A DNA stretch of 6,830 nt from Cryomorphaceae bacterium. GTDB lineage: Bacteria > Bacteroidota > Bacteroidia > Flavobacteriales > Crocinitomicaceae. The notes beneath the pieces were generated by a model. The model was not told the DNA's origin and ran no database searches. It saw only the letters and a program-made list of their open reading frames with translations. The first letter of the stretch is position 1. Each line of letters opens with the position of its first letter. Made by a program: the position numbers and the translations under genes. The stretch lies in the NCBI GenBank assembly GCA_021298235.1, contig JAJTDX010000107.1:1-6830 (forward strand), read 5' to 3'. This document shows, piece after piece, positions 1 through 6,115 of this stretch.

Positions 1-1
1 C

Positions 2-301
2 ACCTCCAATCCTTTATGCTATGGATATAGCGATACGTATTACACCTTAAAATTGAGTGGCGATTCGTATGATTGTCTGGGTGAATACGGGAATGCGGCA
101 GTACTTGGTGACAATCCTAAACCTTTGAATGGTTTCGCAGGAGCCACTGCCCTCTCAAGACAATCCAACTCATTGATTGTAGGTCAGGAAAATTATGGTT
201 CCGGGGCTGTGATCTACCTGTTGGATAATCCGCTATTCAGGGGATTTTGGGAAAATGGCAAACTCTTTCTTGCGAACGCAGTATTCTTCGCAAATAATTG
301 A
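2..301 (+). CDS. C-terminal end of an M14-type zinc carboxypeptidase (5' truncated by the window)
   Basis: The frame is open from the left edge to a TGA at 299-301, so these are about the last 99 residues of a longer protein. In-frame codons before the TTG at 53 remain open and encode residues such as CYGYSDTYYTLKLSG, so the TTG is not a real start. The tail reads YGSGAVIYLLDNPLFRGFW followed by NGKLFLANAVFF. This matches the conserved C-terminus I know from large Bacteroidota M14 family peptidases: a glycine turn, a strand, D-N/D-P-x-F-R-x-F-W, then L-x-N-A-x-F-F. In those proteins the region belongs to a C-terminal GATase1-like domain, not to the catalytic zinc domain. The HxxE...H zinc ligands would lie upstream, outside the window. 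Such proteins are usually exported. The stop lies 8 bp from the end of the convergent GT-C gene. The family call rests on the tail alone. Confidence 0.7.
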   Translation, partial: TSNPLCYGYSDTYYTLKLSGDSYDCLGEYGNAAVLGDNPKPLNGFAGATALSRQSNSLIVGQENYGSGAVIYLLDNPLFRGFWENGKLFLANAVFFANN

Positions 302-309
302 AATTGAAG

Positions 310-1995
310 CTACCGTTTGTAAGCAATTGCCCTTAGAGAACGGATTGAGACTTTCGAATTAGAATCTCCATTCCAGAGGTAAGCCAATAGAGTGTCTGAT
401 TGACAATTTTCGACAGAAAAAGAATAGCTCAATAAACGATCAAAGTTGTATATATACATTCCAGTAAATTCTGATTTATAATACTTTGAGTCTTTTGAAG
501 ACAGAACAATCCGAACATTGGTATCCTTGTGTTTCCCTGAAATTTCTGCTTTCAATTCTATCAGAGAAATATCTTTTACCGGCAATTTGATAGCCTTGCT
601 GTAGGTGAATTTCTCTGAAAGCTGGAACTCACCGGCATTTTTTTCAAATACTTTAATATATTCCAGTGGAATATGAGCTTTAGGAGCATCCGTATACCAT
701 TGAAAAAAGTGCGAGAGATACATACTCTTCGTGGTCGTTCCTCCACGATGAATTCCTTCATGGATTTGGAATCCCTGAAAAAGAGATAAGCAACAAAACG
801 GGAAGAAGAGTGAGATAAAAAGAACTCGAATCTCACGTTTTACACTCATTATGCCAACACCAAATACTAAGACAACAAAGGGGAGGAACTCAATTACAGG
901 TCGTTGTCCAAAGCCATCTCCATACGTCCAGCACCACCATGAGGAAAGTACATATACTACGAAGGAGAAAGGAATAAAGACACTGAGTATGGTCAAAAAA
1001 TCTTTTTTGACGAGCAGAACAACGGTAATGAACACCATCAGAAAAATGCCTGGCGACCAAAGAAACCAACCTTTTTCAAATGAAAAGAGAAACTCAACAA
1101 AATGAGGGTGCAGAAAATCAAACGTTTCTTTTCCATACGAGTACACCACAAAGTTCCCTGTTTGCCAATACCAAACTACTGGCGAGAGAGCAACGATCGC
1201 TGAACAAATGAGGATTATTTTCCATTGTTCACGCCATGATTTCAAATAATCTCTAAGGCCGTCAAAAAGTGTTGTTCCTGCTATCCTGGAAAGAAGAGGC
1301 ATGAACAACAGCATCATCGCATTGGTTGGTCGTATAGACACCATCAGAGCCAGTAAAACCAATGAAACAGAAAAATAGAATGTCTTCTTTGACTGAAAGT
1401 AAAGTATCACGTTCCGACAAAAAAGAGCGCACAAAAAGAAGCTGAACACATGTCCGACTGAATGATCGTAGAGGATATAATACCAGACATTACTGGCAAA
1501 TACCAAAATCAACACCAGGCTCAAAGACGTACGTATCCCGATTTTCAAGACGCTCAATGTTTCATAGATAGCACGCAATCCCAACATGAGATATACCACA
1601 TGCGCGATGGAAATGCTCATTTGAAAAGGCAATGAATACCCGTCACAGACAAATCCGCCTATCCAAGCAATCAACCACGCAAGAAAGAAGAAAGGAGCAT
1701 AAAGCAGTGCCAATCCGGGAAATGTTTTGTTTACAACTCTACCATTTGGCTGTTTATTTAAAAAATTCTTGAACTGTGAACGATCGAGCGGGTAGTATTT
1801 CGTTTCTATTTCTTCAATAAACCCGAATTGCGCATCGTGATAAATGAAAACAGCAGGCAAGTACGCATAATATCCTTTGCCATCGCCATTGATTGGACGC
1901 TCAAACCTGCTATTCCAGTCTCGAAGACCAATTACCGCCGTGAGCAAAACTATCCACAGAAGTCTAAAAAACCATTTGTCAGTTTGAATCTTCAT
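310..1995 (-). CDS. Multi-pass membrane glycosyltransferase, GT-C fold (GT39/ArnT-like), with C-terminal soluble domain
   Basis: This is a 561-residue polytopic inner-membrane protein. A first membrane segment (about 9-24) is followed by a loop containing NGDGKGYYAYLP (36-47). The acidic residue D38 sits where GT-C enzymes carry their first-loop catalytic or metal-binding aspartate. More hydrophobic segments lie at about 95-117, 125-140, 155-175, 180-200, 205-235, 258-275, 312-330, 333-350, 367-383 and 388-405. Loop motifs include HSVGHVFSF (178-186), RPTNAMM (222-228), EKGWFLWSPG (307-316) and WTYGDGFGQRP (356-366). The last roughly 110 residues are polar and strand-rich, suggesting a periplasmic beta-sandwich. 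GT-C enzymes transfer a sugar from a polyprenyl-phosphate donor to an acceptor on the outer face of the membrane; the substrate here is unknown. The ATG at 1995 puts the first membrane segment at the N-terminus and has no clear Shine-Dalgarno sequence. The gene is divergent from a DPM1-like GT2, a plausible donor synthase. The fold is fairly secure; the activity is inferred. Confidence 0.65.
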   Translation of the reverse strand: MKIQTDKWFFRLLWIVLLTAVIGLRDWNSRFERPINGDGKGYYAYLPAVFIYHDAQFGFIEEIETKYYPLDRSQFKNFLNKQPNGRVVNKTFPGLALLYAPFFFLAWLIAWIGGFVCDGYSLPFQMSISIAHVVYLMLGLRAIYETLSVLKIGIRTSLSLVLILVFASNVWYYILYDHSVGHVFSFFLCALFCRNVILYFQSKKTFYFSVSLVLLALMVSIRPTNAMMLLFMPLLSRIAGTTLFDGLRDYLKSWREQWKIILICSAIVALSPVVWYWQTGNFVVYSYGKETFDFLHPHFVEFLFSFEKGWFLWSPGIFLMVFITVVLLVKKDFLTILSVFIPFSFVVYVLSSWWCWTYGDGFGQRPVIEFLPFVVLVFGVGIMSVKREIRVLFISLFFPFCCLSLFQGFQIHEGIHRGGTTTKSMYLSHFFQWYTDAPKAHIPLEYIKVFEKNAGEFQLSEKFTYSKAIKLPVKDISLIELKAEISGKHKDTNVRIVLSSKDSKYYKSEFTGMYIYNFDRLLSYSFSVENCQSDTLLAYLWNGDSNSKVSIRSLRAIAYKR

Positions 1996-2042
1996 CAGAG
2001 CACCAAATTAGCGCTTTTCGGTCCAAATCAGCTTTTAAAATG

Positions 2043-2050
2043 TAAATTTG
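2043..2050 (+). promoter_or_regulatory. Putative Bacteroidota -7 box (TAAATTTG) of the GT2 gene
   Basis: TAAATTTG fits the Bacteroidota sigma-A -7 consensus TAnnTTTG exactly. A T-rich element, TTTTCG, lies 22 bp upstream at 2015-2020, but it is not a good TTTG -33 match. The box ends only 6 nt before the ATG at 2057, so the transcript would start at or next to the start codon, giving a leaderless or nearly leaderless mRNA. No Shine-Dalgarno sequence is present, which fits that reading. Confidence 0.45.
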
Positions 2051-2056
2051 CGGGGC

Positions 2057-2776
2057 ATGCGAATTCACAAGCTATCCATTTTAGTTCCTGCCTATAACGA
2101 GGAAAAAACGATCTCGGAGGTCTTAGCTCGCTTATCCGAGCTTCCCTTGCCGGACAGGATGGAAAAAGAAGTGATTGTGGTAAATGACTGTTCAAAAGAC
2201 CAAACCGGTGTTGTCATCAGCGAGTTTGTGAGCAAACAGCCAGCAGAGGTGTTTAAACGTTTTGATCAGCCTGTAAATCAGGGAAAAGGTGCTGCATTGC
2301 ACAAGGCCATCGAACTGGCAACAGGAGATTACATTGTAATACAAGACGCAGATCTCGAGCTAAATCCGAGCGACATCCTTCTATTACTGAACGGACTCAA
2401 AGAAAAAAATGCAGACGTCATTTACGGTTCACGATTTTTGAACAACACCCATGAGAATACCAGCTTCCTATGGCACATCATGGGAAACGGATTTCTAACA
2501 AAGCTTTCAAATCTCTTTACAGGATTTCATCTAACTGATATGATGACATGCTACAAGCTTATCCCGGCTGAAATAATTAAAGCTATGCCTTTAAAAGAGA
2601 AACGTTTCGGCTTCGAACCGGAGGTTACCCTTCGATTGTCAAAGATTAAAGGACTACGAATCGCTGAAGTACCGATTTCTTATGTTGCCCGAAACAAAAC
2701 ACAAGGAAAAAAGATCAATTACAAAGACGGGTTCCGCGTGATCTATTGCATTCTGAAATATAAGTTCAGTAGGTAA
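2057..2776 (+). CDS. Family 2 glycosyltransferase, DPM1-like (polyprenyl-phosphate sugar synthase type)
   Basis: This 239-residue GT-A fold enzyme probably transfers a sugar from a nucleotide donor to polyprenyl phosphate on the cytoplasmic face. Visible motifs are SILVPAYNEEKTI (7-19), the donor-binding VIVVNDCSKDQT (39-50), NQGKGAALHKAI (74-85) and QDADLELNP (96-104), whose D97 and D99 form the DXD-like metal site. Later come IYGSRF (122-127), a DMMTCYK motif (161-167) and RFGFEPEVTLRLSK (183-196), both typical of the DPM1/DPG-synthase branch. It has no C-terminal membrane segments, unlike the longer ArnC/GtrB-type proteins. I chose the ATG at 2057 over the in-frame TTG at 2048: the ATG yields the usual short lead into the first strand, and the TTG lies inside the putative -7 box. 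The gene is divergent from the GT-C gene, suggesting a donor-making and donor-using pair. The exact sugar cannot be read from the sequence. Confidence 0.85.
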   Translation: MRIHKLSILVPAYNEEKTISEVLARLSELPLPDRMEKEVIVVNDCSKDQTGVVISEFVSKQPAEVFKRFDQPVNQGKGAALHKAIELATGDYIVIQDADLELNPSDILLLLNGLKEKNADVIYGSRFLNNTHENTSFLWHIMGNGFLTKLSNLFTGFHLTDMMTCYKLIPAEIIKAMPLKEKRFGFEPEVTLRLSKIKGLRIAEVPISYVARNKTQGKKINYKDGFRVIYCILKYKFSR

Positions 2777-2810
2777 TCAATTTGAGGCCTGCATAGCAAG
2801 CAGAAATGCG

Positions 2811-3377
2811 CTAGTTATTGGTTTTCTTAGTTGGCAATTGAAAACCTAATCCTGCCGAAAGAATGAGCTCATCCGCTTTTCTGGAACCACCTTGAAGTTG
2901 TCTCACAGTTGAATTTACATAGGTCAGATTCGCGAAAAAATGAAAATAATCCCACACAAAATAAGAAGTTCCTGCCGTCACGGCAAATGAAGGACTAAAT
3001 GAAATCCCGGAAGAGATCGCTGAAAATCTTAAAAGCGAAAGTCCCGGTTGAACACCAAAATACTTATCCCAATTACTCTTATTGAAATGATAAAACAATC
3101 CGAAATAAGTCCTTGAGGCCCCGTTTAGAACCTCATCTGTAGCCTTCTCTGCCTTGCTGTCAATAAAAAAATAGCTGTCTCCACGCAAGCTAAGCTTTTT
3201 ATCAACGTGATATTCCAGGAAACCGGAAAGGTAAATATTATCCACAGACCTGTTCAACATTTTTGACGGAGAGATTGTAGCCGAAGCTTTCAATATACCA
3301 GGCTGAATATAATTCTCTTGTGAAATCCCAATCACACATTGAAGAATGAAAAGTGAGATGCAGACAAACTTTACCAT
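2811..3377 (-). CDS. Small outer-membrane beta-barrel protein, second gene of a pair
   Basis: This 188-residue protein has a signal peptide: a basic start (MVK), a hydrophobic core to about residue 17, and probable cleavage near GIS-Q (19-20). No lipobox cysteine is suitably placed, so it is not an obvious lipoprotein. The mature part alternates hydrophobic and polar residues with aromatics, as in antiparallel membrane strands. Examples are IYLSGFLEYHVDKKLSLRGD (48-67), TYFGLFYHFN (90-99), FGVQPGLSLLRF (107-118), FHFFANLTYVN (145-155) and ILSAGLGFQL (172-181). The combination of an ASATISPSKMLNR segment and LEYHVDKKLSLRGD looks like a family conserved in Bacteroidota, but I cannot name a function. 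Its ATG overlaps the stop of the upstream barrel gene in ATGGTAA, so the two are probably cotranscribed and translationally coupled. It ends 34 bp from the convergent GT2 stop, and I see no convincing terminator between them. Confidence 0.65.
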   Translation of the reverse strand: MVKFVCISLFILQCVIGISQENYIQPGILKASATISPSKMLNRSVDNIYLSGFLEYHVDKKLSLRGDSYFFIDSKAEKATDEVLNGASRTYFGLFYHFNKSNWDKYFGVQPGLSLLRFSAISSGISFSPSFAVTAGTSYFVWDYFHFFANLTYVNSTVRQLQGGSRKADELILSAGLGFQLPTKKTNN

Positions 3378-3982
3378 AAGTCGCCGAGTTTATAATTAAT
3401 ACCCAAATGAAACAACAGATGTCCTTCCAAGCTGGCCCCTTTTTCATGATGAAATACGACTTTGCCATTGTCCTGATCCGCATGCACATGTGTTCCGAGG
3501 TGAGTCATATACTGACAAACGGCCGAAAGATCGAGTCGTGAAGAGAGATTATAGTGAACTCCTAGCCCACCTTGAACCGCTGAGCTCCAGCGCTCATCGA
3601 AATTATTTCGATTTGAATTGTCTTCAAGTCTCGAGTAATCAAAACAATGTCCTGCAAGAATGTAAGGCCGAAACCGTGGCGCGGGTTCTTTGCCGGGATA
3701 ATAGAGAACGCTCCAACCAATATGGTAATCTGTTCGGTTCGCAAAATCACCAATATCACTTGTGATATAATCAAAAAACCAATCTGAATTCACCTTGTCC
3801 GCAAATTGCAAGCGGAACTGTCCTCCCACTCCGGTTCCGGTGTTTCCATTCAAACCGTCGTTAAAAGCACTCACGGTAGTTCTAACTCCAAGACTAAAGA
3901 TCCCTCCCTGGCTTCCTTTGAGATTTAGCGGTTGTGCAATTCCTATGAATGGGAGAAGAAGAAAAATGAGCAGGTATTTCAT
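3371..3982 (-). CDS. Small outer-membrane beta-barrel protein, first gene of a pair
   Basis: This 203-residue protein starts with a short signal peptide (MKYLLIFLLLPFIGIAQ), with likely cleavage between A16 and Q17. The mature chain shows alternating strand patterns with glycine and aromatic residues: GIFSLGVRTTVSAF (27-40), VGGQFRLQF (52-60), YHIGWSVLYYP (86-96), RPYILAGHCFDYSRL (105-119), AVQGGLGVHYNL (135-146), RLDLSAVCQYMTHLG (149-163) and GHLLFHLGINYKL (187-199). This fits an eight-strand-type outer-membrane barrel (the OMP_b-brl style). Histidines cluster between residues 161 and 192 (HLGTHVHAD, FHHE and GHLLFH), possibly a metal-binding or structural loop. An AAAAGGAAAA stretch about 10 nt upstream of the ATG could serve as the ribosome binding site. 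The gene lies downstream of fabI, behind a strong terminator, and overlaps the next barrel gene by 7 nt. Function unknown. Confidence 0.7.
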   Translation of the reverse strand: MKYLLIFLLLPFIGIAQPLNLKGSQGGIFSLGVRTTVSAFNDGLNGNTGTGVGGQFRLQFADKVNSDWFFDYITSDIGDFANRTDYHIGWSVLYYPGKEPAPRFRPYILAGHCFDYSRLEDNSNRNNFDERWSSAVQGGLGVHYNLSSRLDLSAVCQYMTHLGTHVHADQDNGKVVFHHEKGASLEGHLLFHLGINYKLGDLW

Positions 3983-4030
3983 AGCACGATTTTCCTTTTC
4001 AACGCGATTGCAGGAAAAGTGTTGCGTTAA

Positions 4031-4057
4031 AACAAAAAAACCACGGCGAACCGTGGT
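4031..4057 (-). terminator. Intrinsic terminator of fabI
   Basis: Read on the minus strand, a perfect 7-bp stem (ACCACGG at 4057-4051 and CCGTGGT at 4046-4040) closes a TTCG loop. It is followed directly by a run of seven T (4040-4034) and then GTTTT. The hairpin begins 23 nt past the fabI TAA, as expected for a rho-independent terminator. It also separates fabI from the two barrel genes that follow on the same strand. Confidence 0.85.
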
Positions 4058-4080
4058 CTCTCTAAGTAAAAAAAACTTTC

Positions 4081-4893
4081 TTATTTACCGAATTGCTCAA
4101 TAACTTCTGTTGTGACTCCTGTATTGGAGAATCCGCCATCATGAAATAAGTTTTGCATCGTTACATACTTGGTCAGATCCGAGAATAACGAAATACAATA
4201 GTCTGCACATGCATTTGCATCAGCATTACCCAGTGGTGACATTTTTTCAGAGAAGCTAATGAATTCAGCAAAACCTTTCACTCCGCTTCCGGCTGTCGTC
4301 ATGGTTGGTGACTGAGAAATGGTATTTACGCGCACTTTTTTAGCAACACCATAATGATATCCAAAACTTCTGGCAACAGACTCGAGATATGCTTTGTTGT
4401 CTGCCATATCGTTGTAGTCAGGAAATACTCTTTGGGCAGCAATGTATGTCAGCGCAACTATCGAACCCCATTCATTCATCGCATCAAGCTTCATAGCTGT
4501 TTGCATCACTTTGTGAAATGATAGCGCAGAAACATCCAATCCTTTTAATGTGTAATCGTAATTCTCATCGGTATAGTGATTCCCTTTTCGAACGTTTACC
4601 GACATTCCGATGGAATGAAGGATAAAATCGATTTTACCACCCAAAACTTCCATGGATTCAGCGATCAACTTTTCAAGATCTTCCACACTTGTAGCATCTG
4701 CAGGAATTACTTTAGAACCTGTTTTTTCGGCGAGACCATTGATCTCACCCATGCGCATTGCAATTGGAGCGTTTGTCAAAACAAATTTCGCACCTTGTTC
4801 GTGCGCCTTTTCAGCTACGTGCCAAGCAATAGACTGACTGTTTAATGCACCAAAGATAATTCCTCGTTTTCCTGCTAATAAGTTGTTTGCCAT
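4081..4893 (-). CDS. fabI: Enoyl-[acyl-carrier-protein] reductase (NADH), FabI
   Basis: FabI reduces trans-2-enoyl-ACP to acyl-ACP, the last step of each type II fatty acid elongation cycle, in the cytoplasm. The protein is a 270-residue short-chain dehydrogenase of normal FabI length. An N-terminal cofactor segment reads GIIFGALNSQSIAW (11-24). VIPADATSVEDL (62-73) is the second nucleotide-contact strand, and ILHSIGMS (91-98) holds the loop glycine G96 that corresponds to the residue altered in diazaborine- and triclosan-resistant E. coli. Y150 and the catalytic Y160 and K167 give the FabI-type Y-x6-K spacing, and SPTMTTAGSG (195-204) is the substrate-binding loop. I chose the ATG at 4893 because it gives the standard MANNLLAGKRG start; an in-frame ATG 18 codons upstream would place the -7 box inside the gene. 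A GAAAGA precedes the ATG. The gene is divergently arranged with the lysozyme-like gene. Confidence 0.95.
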   Translation of the reverse strand: MANNLLAGKRGIIFGALNSQSIAWHVAEKAHEQGAKFVLTNAPIAMRMGEINGLAEKTGSKVIPADATSVEDLEKLIAESMEVLGGKIDFILHSIGMSVNVRKGNHYTDENYDYTLKGLDVSALSFHKVMQTAMKLDAMNEWGSIVALTYIAAQRVFPDYNDMADNKAYLESVARSFGYHYGVAKKVRVNTISQSPTMTTAGSGVKGFAEFISFSEKMSPLGNADANACADYCISLFSDLTKYVTMQNLFHDGGFSNTGVTTEVIEQFGK

Positions 4894-4910
4894 TCTTTCA
4901 AGATTTTGGA

Positions 4911-4918
4911 CAAAGATA
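4911..4918 (-). promoter_or_regulatory. Putative -7 box (TATCTTTG) of fabI
   Basis: On the minus strand TATCTTTG matches the Bacteroidota TAnnTTTG consensus exactly and lies 17 nt upstream of the chosen fabI ATG at 4893, leaving a short leader. No clear TTG -33 element stands at the usual 19-21 bp spacing; the upstream sequence is only T-rich. Confidence 0.5.
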
Positions 4919-4968
4919 AATGTTTTGAATAAAAAAGACTTTTTCATTTAAATGCTTCATCTTCCGTG

Positions 4969-4976
4969 TAATTTTG
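4969..4976 (+). promoter_or_regulatory. Putative -7 box (TAATTTTG) of the lysozyme-like gene
   Basis: TAATTTTG fits TAnnTTTG exactly and ends 22 nt before the ATG at 4999. The likely -33 position (about 4941-4949) is T-rich but lacks TTG. Together with the box at 4911-4918 on the other strand, this makes the 105-bp gap a divergent promoter region. Confidence 0.45.
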
Positions 4977-4998
4977 CTCCTTCTAAAATTGAACTCTA

Positions 4999-5991
4999 AT
5001 GAAGTTTTTCAAAAGATCTTGGGTTAAAATACCTTTACTCACAGTAACCATCCTATTTGCCCTGATAGGTTTTTTCCTAACTGGTTCCTATCTGGCAATT
5101 AAAATGAAATGGACCAACGAATCAGGCATTGTAGATGCAAACAACCGCTACTTTTCGCAAATACAGGATAAATACAACCAGGGTTACCGAAAAGTGAAGC
5201 AGAAATTAGATTACAACGATCATGAGGCCCTGCATCGAATTCTTATTCTAAACAAATACTATCCGAAAAATGCCGAATTCATACTTCACGCATACACTAA
5301 AAACCACAATTCGCTTGAGGTTCTTCGCATGCTTGATGCCGTTGATCTCCAGTTAAAAGACAACCAAAGCTATTCGAAAGAAGTCAAGGAATACCTCAGA
5401 AACAAAAATACATACCGTAAAAAATACGCAACAGAAAGTGTTTTTGAATGGATGAATATTGCAGAATGGCAAACTTTCAAAGAGGCAGTTGCAAAGGACA
5501 AAAAGCTCATTGATTCTGCAGCCAGTGTTACAGGTGTAGAGCCAAGACTCATTGTTGCATGTCTCGTTGGAGAACAGATTCGTTTATTCAACTCAGGTCG
5601 AGAAGCATACAAAAAATGGATTGGACCTTTGAAAATACTCTCAGTGGAATCCCAGTTCTCTTTTGGTGTAACGGGAATCAAAGAGCATACTGCAATTGAG
5701 ATTGAGCGACTTTTGAAAGACCGTTCAAGTGTGTATTACCTCGGAGAAAAATACGAACATCTTCTGGATATTGAAAATGGTGATTCAAGCAACCAGCGGA
5801 TAGCGCGATTAACTTCTTACCGCAATCATTACTACTCCTATTTGTATGCTGCTGTGTTCCTCAAACAAGTAAAAATGCAATGGCAGCGCGCAGGTTTTCC
5901 GATCGATGACCGACCGGAGATCTTGGTAACCCTGTTTAATGTAGGTTTTCCACAATCACAACCCAAGGCGAATCCGCGTGTTGGTGGCTAG
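4999..5991 (+). CDS. Membrane-anchored lysozyme-like (possible lytic transglycosylase) protein, ended by an in-frame TAG
   Basis: The 330 residues up to the TAG include one N-terminal membrane anchor (about 11-34) with basic residues before it, so the rest is probably periplasmic. A helical, lysine- and tyrosine-rich region (about 45-170) comes next. The C-terminal half resembles a lysozyme/SLT fold. AASVTGVEPRLIVACLVGEQ (174-193... beginning at A174) has the 'helix, then glutamate' pattern of a catalytic acid, with E192 as candidate. SQFSFGVTGIKEHTAIEIE (218-236) resembles the S-x-G-x-x-G-L/I segment, and RPEILVTLFNVGFPQSQP (305-322) resembles the late A-x-x-x-YN-x-G helix. I infer peptidoglycan cleavage or binding, but the family is not one I can name. 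The frame continues for 39 codons after the TAG with plausible sequence (5992-6111), so this product is probably truncated relative to its relatives. The gene is divergent from fabI. Confidence 0.6.
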   Translation: MKFFKRSWVKIPLLTVTILFALIGFFLTGSYLAIKMKWTNESGIVDANNRYFSQIQDKYNQGYRKVKQKLDYNDHEALHRILILNKYYPKNAEFILHAYTKNHNSLEVLRMLDAVDLQLKDNQSYSKEVKEYLRNKNTYRKKYATESVFEWMNIAEWQTFKEAVAKDKKLIDSAASVTGVEPRLIVACLVGEQIRLFNSGREAYKKWIGPLKILSVESQFSFGVTGIKEHTAIEIERLLKDRSSVYYLGEKYEHLLDIENGDSSNQRIARLTSYRNHYYSYLYAAVFLKQVKMQWQRAGFPIDDRPEILVTLFNVGFPQSQPKANPRVGG

Positions 5992-6111
5992 ACAATTCAG
6001 GTAATAGAAAAAAAGTATTCCTTTGGTGCAATTGGATATCAATTCTACTACAGCGGTGAATTGTATGACCTATTTCCTTTCAAAGAAAAGCGATTCGACT
6101 GGAAAGGCTGA
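5992..6111 (+). pseudogene. In-frame C-terminal remainder of the lysozyme-like gene beyond the TAG
   Basis: Directly after the TAG at 5989-5991 the same frame stays open for 39 codons to a TGA at 6109-6111. It reads TIQVIEKKYSFGAIGYQFYY and then SGELYDLFPFKEKRFDWKG. It follows on naturally from NPRVGG before the stop and has the aromatic, glycine-rich character of a real protein end. The extension fills the gap exactly, ending 4 bp before the convergent hydroxylase stop. The whole reading frame would encode 370 positions including the amber codon. The explanations are a recent nonsense mutation, a base-calling or assembly error, or readthrough. TAG also ends two neighbouring genes (at 310 and 2811), which argues against general reassignment of the codon. 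Confidence 0.65.
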
Positions 6112-6115
6112 TTCT

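Noticed and set aside
2048..2056. TTG at 2048 as the start of the GT2 gene
   Set aside because: It overlaps the putative -7 box and adds only three residues; the ATG at 2057 gives the normal N-terminus.
2777..2810. Possible terminator between the convergent GT2 and barrel genes
   Set aside because: Only a 4-bp CTGC/GCAG pairing is visible, without an adjacent T run on either strand.
3490..3765. Plus-strand open frame opposite the first barrel gene
   Set aside because: It is antisense to a well-supported gene with a signal peptide and barrel pattern, and its translation shows no domain or organised composition.
4000..4028. AACGC...GCGTT inverted repeat upstream of the barrel genes
   Set aside because: Five base pairs around an 18-nt loop is within chance expectation and matches no known operator.
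4894..4947. Upstream ATG giving an 18-residue extension of FabI
   Set aside because: The extension is not part of the FabI family, and it would place the TATCTTTG box inside the coding region. The ATG at 4893 gives the canonical 270-residue enzyme.
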